NCBI GenBank assembly: GCA_015489815.1
Contig: WFZA01000016.1
Location: 23,025-87,024, forward strand
Source of the DNA: Caldisericales bacterium
GTDB taxonomy: Bacteria; Caldisericota; Caldisericia; Caldisericales; Caldisericaceae
DNA: 64,000 bases
Reading direction: 5' to 3'
Part shown: positions 59,593 through 64,000 of the stretch, piece by piece
Layout: every line of letters begins with the position of its first letter
Numbering within the stretch: the stretch's first letter is position 1
Made by a program: the position numbers and the translations under genes
Notes under the pieces: generated by a model
What the model saw: only the letters and a program-made list of their open reading frames with translations
Told to the model about the DNA's origin: nothing
Databases searched by the model: none

Positions 59593-59630
59593 AGTCCAAC
59601 CTCCTGTTATTTACACAAATTTTTCACCCT

Positions 59631-59658
59631 ATTATATTAAGAAAAACAAAGCAGTCAA
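59631..59658 (-). promoter_or_regulatory. Promoter of the PPC-valS-folC operon
   Basis: TTGACT (59658-59653) and TATAAT (59636-59631) on the minus strand are 16 bp apart, with a leader of about 35 nt. Confidence 0.82.
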
Positions 59659-59687
59659 ACACACTGCAAACTCTATAAAGATAAAAA

Positions 59688-59710
59688 CCCCTGCTTTTTA
59701 AAAGCAGGGG
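59688..59710 (-). terminator. Terminator of the BMP-type transporter operon
   Basis: A 10-bp stem (CCCCTGCTTT with its complement) is followed on the minus strand by TTTTTATC. It lies past the YbjQ gene and before the PPC promoter. Confidence 0.88.
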
Positions 59711-59739
59711 AAATTAAAATCTATAAAAGATAAAAAATA

Positions 59740-60060
59740 CTATTCGATTATTACAGCGGTACCACTCACGCTTACCATTAGCATACTACCTTTCGCACCT
59801 ACAGTTTCGTAATCCAAATCAATTCCAACGACAGCATTTGCACCCATACGCTCGGCGCGTTCCTTCATTTCGTTTAATGCAATCTCTTTCGCTTTTATCA
59901 ATTCCTGTTCGTAAGAAGACGCGCGACCACCAAAGAAGTCGCTAAAGCTTGCAGCAATATCCTTTAAGAAATTCGCGCCCATAATAGTTTCGCCAGTCAC
60001 AATTCCAATGTACTTCTTAATAGTCTTTCCCTCCACACTCGGAGTTGTAGTAAGCAACAT
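59740..60060 (-). CDS. YbjQ/UPF0145 family protein
   Basis: The 106-residue protein shows the family pattern: [10 protein letters not shown] near the start, [12 protein letters not shown] near 19-30, and [12 protein letters not shown] near 74-85. Function is unknown; the fold is a small homomultimer. It starts 1 nt after the transporter permease and shares its terminator. Confidence 0.93.
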   Translation of the reverse strand: MLLTTTPSVEGKTIKKYIGIVTGETIMGANFLKDIAASFSDFFGGRASSYEQELIKAKEIALNEMKERAERMGANAVVGIDLDYETVGAKGSMLMVSVSGTAVIIE

Positions 60061-60061
60061 A

Positions 60062-61003
60062 CTATCCCTCCTTCTTATATGGAATTCCGTCAGACGCAGG
60101 CGGTACTGCCCTTCCTACAACACCAATCAAAGCGCCTATCGTAAGCAGGTACGGCAGAGCAAGATAGAACCCCAGCGGAATCTGTTTCGCAATCCCTGAT
60201 GCCATACCCTGAAGCAGTAATTGCACAATTTGAGCAGAAGCAAATACAAGTGATGCAAGAAGTGCACCAATGGGCGTCCACTTTCCAAATATCATTGCAG
60301 CAAGTCCAATGAATCCTTTACCCATAGGCATCGCATTGGTAAACGAGGATAGAGTTCCTAATGAAAGTGATATACCACCAAAAGCAGCAAGCACACTCCC
60401 TAAAATTGTAGCAAACCACTTTATCTTCATAACATTTACGCCAAGTGTCTCTGCAGCATGAGGGTTTTCTCCTACTGCACGAATTCTCAAGCCAAGCACC
60501 GTATGGTAAAGCATAAAGTGAATCAAACCTACGGCAATCAACGAAAACCATACGAGTAATGTTAAGTTAGAAAATGCGCCAAGAACAGGTATTTTTGAAA
60601 TAAATGCAATGTGTACTCTATAGTGAGCAGCACCAAAGTAAGGAACTGGCGGAGAATATCCCGTTGTTTTAAATACAAATTCAAGTAGATAAGTAATAAT
60701 ACCCATTGCAACGACATTAATTGCGACACCAGAAACGATCTGGTCACCCGCCCATGTAACGGATATATAACCGTGCAATACTCCAACGGCTGCACCAATT
60801 AAGAGCCCCCAGAGTAAACCCATCCAGGGATTCTTTCCAATAAATGCACCCCATACACCAAAGAATGCTGCAAAACGCATAATTCCCTCGAGTGCAATAT
60901 TCACGACGCCCGCATTTTCTGAAACCACACCACCAAGCGCCGCAAATAGAATTGGAGCAGCAAAGTCAAACATCTGAGCAATCGATAAGTTTAACAGGTT
61001 CAT
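60062..61003 (-). CDS. BMP-type (nucleoside-like) ABC transporter permease, YufQ-like
   Basis: The 313-residue permease has about nine hydrophobic segments and the BPD_transp_2 pattern: [19 protein letters not shown] near 23-41 and [11 protein letters not shown] near 178-188. It is the second permease of the transporter. It overlaps the previous permease as ATGA with a GGAGGTG. Confidence 0.93.
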   Translation of the reverse strand: MNLLNLSIAQMFDFAAPILFAALGGVVSENAGVVNIALEGIMRFAAFFGVWGAFIGKNPWMGLLWGLLIGAAVGVLHGYISVTWAGDQIVSGVAINVVAMGIITYLLEFVFKTTGYSPPVPYFGAAHYRVHIAFISKIPVLGAFSNLTLLVWFSLIAVGLIHFMLYHTVLGLRIRAVGENPHAAETLGVNVMKIKWFATILGSVLAAFGGISLSLGTLSSFTNAMPMGKGFIGLAAMIFGKWTPIGALLASLVFASAQIVQLLLQGMASGIAKQIPLGFYLALPYLLTIGALIGVVGRAVPPASDGIPYKKEG

Positions 61004-62175
61004 TTTGCAACACCTCCGCTCACTGCTTTCTCGTCACTTCCACCAGAAACAGTATTATTTCTCTTGCGCACAAACAATTTCATTAGCAGATACCTTATAA
61101 GTTCTTGAAGTGCAATGAATGCAACGATCAGTCCCTCAATAATTGACGGAAATGTCTTCGGAATGTGTGCAAGTTGAACTGCCGTTGCACCAGTTCTTAA
61201 TCCGCCAATAAGGATTCCCGCAAGAAATACACCTAAAGGCTCGTTTTGCCCAATTAAAGATACAGCAATACCATCAAAACCGTATCCACCCTCAAATACT
61301 GGAGGAAACTGGAACAATACACCTAAAATAATAAATGCACCACCAAGAGCCGCAACAGCACCAGACACAAACATCGTTTGAGTAATACGCGCATCAACAC
61401 TTACACCTGCCGCACGAGGTGCATCCATATTATATATAAGCGTATATCCCATCGCTCTGATTTCAAAGCCAAATGTCGTTCTATAAAGTAAGAACCAGGT
61501 AAGATATGCAACGACGATTATAATAAGAATACTAATGTTAAGCCTCGTTCCCTTAAGTATAATAGGAAGTTTTGCAGTTTCACTTACATAAGGTGTGCCT
61601 GACACACCAGTTTCAACATTTGCTTTCATCGGTCCCGTAACAAGCCAGTCCTCGATTAAATACAACGCAATCCAGTTCAACATAATCGTAGTAATAACTT
61701 CGTGGATACCCATTTTTGCCTTTAGCCAACCAGCAATTGCACCCCATATACCGCCAGCTATCATTACCATTACAAAAATCACCGTCAGATGAAGTACAGT
61801 AGGCATTGAAGCAAAAGGTTTTGCATAGCCAAAGTACGCAGCCGTAATTGCACCTACGAGGAATTGTCCCTCTGCGCCTATACTAAACAAGCCACCTTTT
61901 GCTGCAATTGCAAAAGCAAGCCCTGTTGCAATAAACATACTGGATGATAAAAGCATCTCTGCAAAGTGTTGCTTAAAGTAAGGGCCTGGAACCAATCCTG
62001 AAGCACCAAACAAATACTTGTATGCAAGCACAGGGCTTCTTCCAGTGGACCAGATAAAAATAGCACCTACTATAAGCGCTACAAAAATAGAAGTAATAGG
62101 AACGAGAATCTTCATCCACCAGTATTCTTCCTTATGTCCAAAAAAAATCCTGCGGAAAATGTCCATAGCCATCAT
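61000..62175 (-). CDS. BMP-type ABC transporter permease, YufP-like
   Basis: The 391-residue permease has a BPD_transp_2 domain with A-A-K-G-G-L-F-S-I-G-A-E-G-Q near 91-104. N-M-D-A-P-R-A-A-G-V near 248-257 and G-Y-G-F-D-G-I-A-V-S-L-I near 291-302 match the family. It forms the channel with the YufQ-like protein. The C-terminal tail after K-L-F-V-R-K-R is hydrophilic and short of motifs. Confidence 0.93.
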   Translation of the reverse strand: MMAMDIFRRIFFGHKEEYWWMKILVPITSIFVALIVGAIFIWSTGRSPVLAYKYLFGASGLVPGPYFKQHFAEMLLSSSMFIATGLAFAIAAKGGLFSIGAEGQFLVGAITAAYFGYAKPFASMPTVLHLTVIFVMVMIAGGIWGAIAGWLKAKMGIHEVITTIMLNWIALYLIEDWLVTGPMKANVETGVSGTPYVSETAKLPIILKGTRLNISILIIIVVAYLTWFLLYRTTFGFEIRAMGYTLIYNMDAPRAAGVSVDARITQTMFVSGAVAALGGAFIILGVLFQFPPVFEGGYGFDGIAVSLIGQNEPLGVFLAGILIGGLRTGATAVQLAHIPKTFPSIIEGLIVAFIALQELIRYLLMKLFVRKRNNTVSGGSDEKAVSGGVAK

Positions 62176-63695
62176 TGCACCAGCCTTTCATTGCGTTTAA
62201 TACCAAGCATCATCATGCCTAATTCCTCTTCGTTTGTTTTTTCAGGAACTGTTTCTCCAACAATCTCCCCTTCGTACATAACGAGAATCCTATCCGCAAG
62301 TCCCAACACCTCAGAAAGTTCAAGAGATATAAGCAATATTGCTATACCTTTCTTTTTCTCCTCTATTAGATGCTTATAAACAAATTCCATCGCCCCAATG
62401 TCAAGACCTCTCGTAGGCTGAGATGCGAGTAAGAAGTTGTGCTTCATTGCCATTTCCCTTGCAAGAATTACCTTTTGTTGGTTACCACCCGAAAGATTAC
62501 CAGCGCTTATATAAATATCTCGCGGTCTTATGTCAAATTCTTCTACCTGTTTGGTAGCAAATTGGTTAATCACTTTATCGTTTAGAATACCTCCTTTTGA
62601 GAATGGATAAAGTGTGTGCTGCCCCATAATGATATTTTCTCTAATTTTGAAAGGCAGCACAAGACCTCTGCGTTTTCTGTCTTCGGGTATGTAAGCCATG
62701 CCTTTCCTTCTTACATTGTAAGGTGTAACTAGCTTCATCTCTTCACCGTTTAAAATAATTTTACCCTTGACAGGCCTGGTAAAACCAATTAGCGAATTAA
62801 CTAATTCCATCTGGCCATTGCCCTCAACGCCTGCAATTGCAACAATTTCCCCTGCGTGTACATCAAAAGAAACACCTTTTAACTTTAAAATACCTCTGTG
62901 GTCTTTTGCTGCAAGGTCACGAACTGAAAGCACAACTGGCCCTCTCTCAACCTTAACCCTGGGAATTTCAAGCACTACTTCCCTTCCTACCATCATGCGT
63001 GCTAATTCCCGTTCGTTCGTTTCTTCTTTTTTAACAACACCCTGCAACTTACCACGCCTTAATACTGCAATTCTATCTGAAATTTCCATAACTTCTTTCA
63101 GCTTATGTGATATAAATAAAATCGTCTTTCCGTCTTTTTTGAGAGCCCTCAATGTTTTAAATAAGTCTTCTGTTTCCTCTGGGGTAAGGACTGCTGTAGG
63201 CTCATCGAAGATAAGAATTTCTGCACCACGCCTTAGAATTTTCAATATCTCTACACGCTGCTGTATCCCAACAGGTAAATTTGCCACTTTTTCGAGTGGG
63301 TCCACTTTTAAACCAAACTTCTCCGAAATCTCTCTTATTTCTTTTACTGCTCGCTTGAAGTCAAATACTATGCCCTTTCGAGGTTCGTCCCCAAGTACTA
63401 TATTCTCCGTAACAGTAAATCTTGGAATAAGCATAAATTCTTGATGTACCATTCCTATTTTTAGCTTTATTGCATCGTGAGGGCTTTTCATGTTAACTTT
63501 TTTCCCAAATACATATATTTCCCCAGATGTAGGAGTGTAAAGCCCATAAACGATCTTCATCAGGGTAGATTTACCTGCTCCATTTTCGCCTACTATAGAA
63601 AATATCTCTCCTTTTTCTATAGAAAGATTAATGTGATCATTTGCAAGAACCCTTGGAAACTGCTTAGTTATGCCCTTCAACTCTAACGCTTTCAC
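62172..63695 (-). CDS. BMP-type ABC transporter ATPase (two ABC domains), YufO-like
   Basis: The protein has 507 residues from the GTG at 63695, which has GAGAGGTGA at good distance. An ATG at 63710 has no ribosome site. The first ABC domain has Walker A G-E-N-G-A-G-K-S-T near 36-44 and L-I-F-D-E-P-T-A-V-L-T. The second has a degenerate Walker A (G-V-E-G-N-G-Q-M-E) and L-S-G-G-N-Q-Q-K near 400, with no D-E after it (A-S-Q-P-T-R-G-L-D). This asymmetry is usual in sugar and nucleoside ATPases of this class. Confidence 0.94.
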   Translation of the reverse strand: MKALELKGITKQFPRVLANDHINLSIEKGEIFSIVGENGAGKSTLMKIVYGLYTPTSGEIYVFGKKVNMKSPHDAIKLKIGMVHQEFMLIPRFTVTENIVLGDEPRKGIVFDFKRAVKEIREISEKFGLKVDPLEKVANLPVGIQQRVEILKILRRGAEILIFDEPTAVLTPEETEDLFKTLRALKKDGKTILFISHKLKEVMEISDRIAVLRRGKLQGVVKKEETNERELARMMVGREVVLEIPRVKVERGPVVLSVRDLAAKDHRGILKLKGVSFDVHAGEIVAIAGVEGNGQMELVNSLIGFTRPVKGKIILNGEEMKLVTPYNVRRKGMAYIPEDRKRRGLVLPFKIRENIIMGQHTLYPFSKGGILNDKVINQFATKQVEEFDIRPRDIYISAGNLSGGNQQKVILAREMAMKHNFLLASQPTRGLDIGAMEFVYKHLIEEKKKGIAILLISLELSEVLGLADRILVMYEGEIVGETVPEKTNEEELGMMMLGIKRNERLVQ

Positions 63696-63719
63696 ATTTT
63701 CACCTCTCATTTATAAATT

Positions 63720-63746
63720 CAGGGCGGGGAAGTGCTTCCCGCCCTG
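63720..63746 (-). other. Intergenic stem-loop between BMP binding protein and ATPase
   Basis: An 11-bp stem (CAGGGCGGG core, 63720-63730 with 63736-63746) with a 5-nt loop, not followed by a T-run on the minus strand, sits between the binding-protein stop and the ATPase start. Its location matches that of the hairpin in the opp operon. Confidence 0.7.
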
Positions 63747-63770
63747 CTTATAGTCACGATAAACTATCTA

Positions 63771-64000
63771 TTAAAAGTCAGATGGAGGTGTCCAGCTGCC
63801 AACTTTGCTCGGATCCTCTGGTACAACTACTTTTCCTTCTTTTATAAGATTTGCAAGCTCGTTTACTTTCTTAATCTGATCTGCACTGAGTACATCTTTT
63901 ACATGGTCAGGAGCATAACCTACACCACCGTCTTTAAGTGACATAGTAATGACTCCGCCTTTGAATGTACCGTCAACTACACTCTTAATTGCAAGGTAGG
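63771..64000 (-). CDS. BMP-family lipoprotein/binding protein (N-terminus off window)
   Basis: The last 76 codons of a minus-strand frame enter from the right edge. The visible part contains S-V-V-D-G-T-F-K-G-G, S-L-K-D-G-G-V-G-Y-A-P and the end P-S-K-V-G-S-W-T-P-P-S-D-F, as in the C-terminus of BmpA/PnrA-like (nucleoside-type) binding proteins. It is the binding component of the transporter encoded next. Confidence 0.85.
   Translation of the reverse strand, partial: YLAIKSVVDGTFKGGVITMSLKDGGVGYAPDHVKDVLSADQIKKVNELANLIKEGKVVVPEDPSKVGSWTPPSDF

Noticed and set aside
62767..63444. A 225-codon plus-strand open frame
   Set aside because: It is the antisense shadow of the ABC ATPase gene and has no start signal.
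62172..63695. Degenerate second nucleotide site in the YufO-like ATPase as decay
   Set aside because: Asymmetric sites are normal for double-ABC sugar and nucleoside ATPases.

Overview
The window is about 64 kb of A+T-rich bacterial chromosome, almost entirely protein-coding and mostly on the minus strand, with overlapping genes (many ATGA or TGATG junctions) and no insertion sequence, prophage or CRISPR array that I can see. The gene set points to a compact, anaerobic, probably thermophilic bacterium. It has a superoxide reductase, a flavodiiron protein and ferritin instead of catalase, an Rnf complex, an NAD-linked formate dehydrogenase, an S-layer-homology peptide-binding protein, and a MurE with a Thermotoga-like DDPR motif. 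Caldisericota or a Thermotogota-like lineage would fit, but I cannot prove the taxon from the sequence.

Layout from left to right. 1-3506: an SH3/AMIN/stalk envelope protein (runs off the left edge), smpB, an RluA-family pseudouridine synthase and lspA. 3602-9850: an oligopeptide ABC transporter whose binding protein carries three SLH domains. 9939-10974: an ECF sigma factor and its probable anti-sigma, with an ECF-type promoter in front. 11016-28173: a complete dcw cluster, rsmH-ftsL-ftsI-murE-murF-mraY-murD-ftsW-murG-murC-murB-ddl-ftsQ-ftsA-ftsZ, plus an HlyD-like membrane protein. 28209-29394: a tRNA, a CdsZ/COG1579-like protein and RNase P RNA, apparently on one transcript. 29452-31637: a small membrane protein, rseC-moaE-moaD, and a divergent SUOX-fold molybdoenzyme.

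31647-38091 is an oxidative-stress and iron region. It holds a PerR/Fur regulator, the operon ferritin-flavodiiron-desulfoferrodoxin-peroxiredoxin-wHTH, and the divergent feoA-feoB-DtxR operon with its own candidate operator. 38151-40575: a PLP enzyme of unknown substrate and a PHP phosphatase. 40624-46344: a formate dehydrogenase operon (2Fe-2S-like subunit with an A9 frameshift, NuoE-like, NuoF-like, FdhA, MobA). 46457-50086: a DUF2905 protein, and a large transmembrane protein with a beta-rich outer part, a long charged linker and a PIN-like tail. 50142-55164: an rnfCDGEAB operon with a very short RnfB, preceded by a zinc-ribbon membrane protein. 55175-59592: PPC-domain protein, valS, folC. 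59740-64000: a BMP-type (nucleoside-like) ABC transporter and a YbjQ protein.

Two themes run through the non-coding sequence. The promoters I can read have a -35/-10 spacer of 16 bp almost without exception. At least seven genes have a -10 box ending only 6-9 nt before the ATG, so they are probably transcribed as leaderless mRNAs. Functionally, formate dehydrogenase, NAD and Rnf form a plausible energy-conserving chain. MobA, MoaD and MoaE supply molybdopterin to FdhA and the SUOX-fold protein. The ferritin/Feo/PerR/DtxR block balances iron uptake and storage with peroxide defence.
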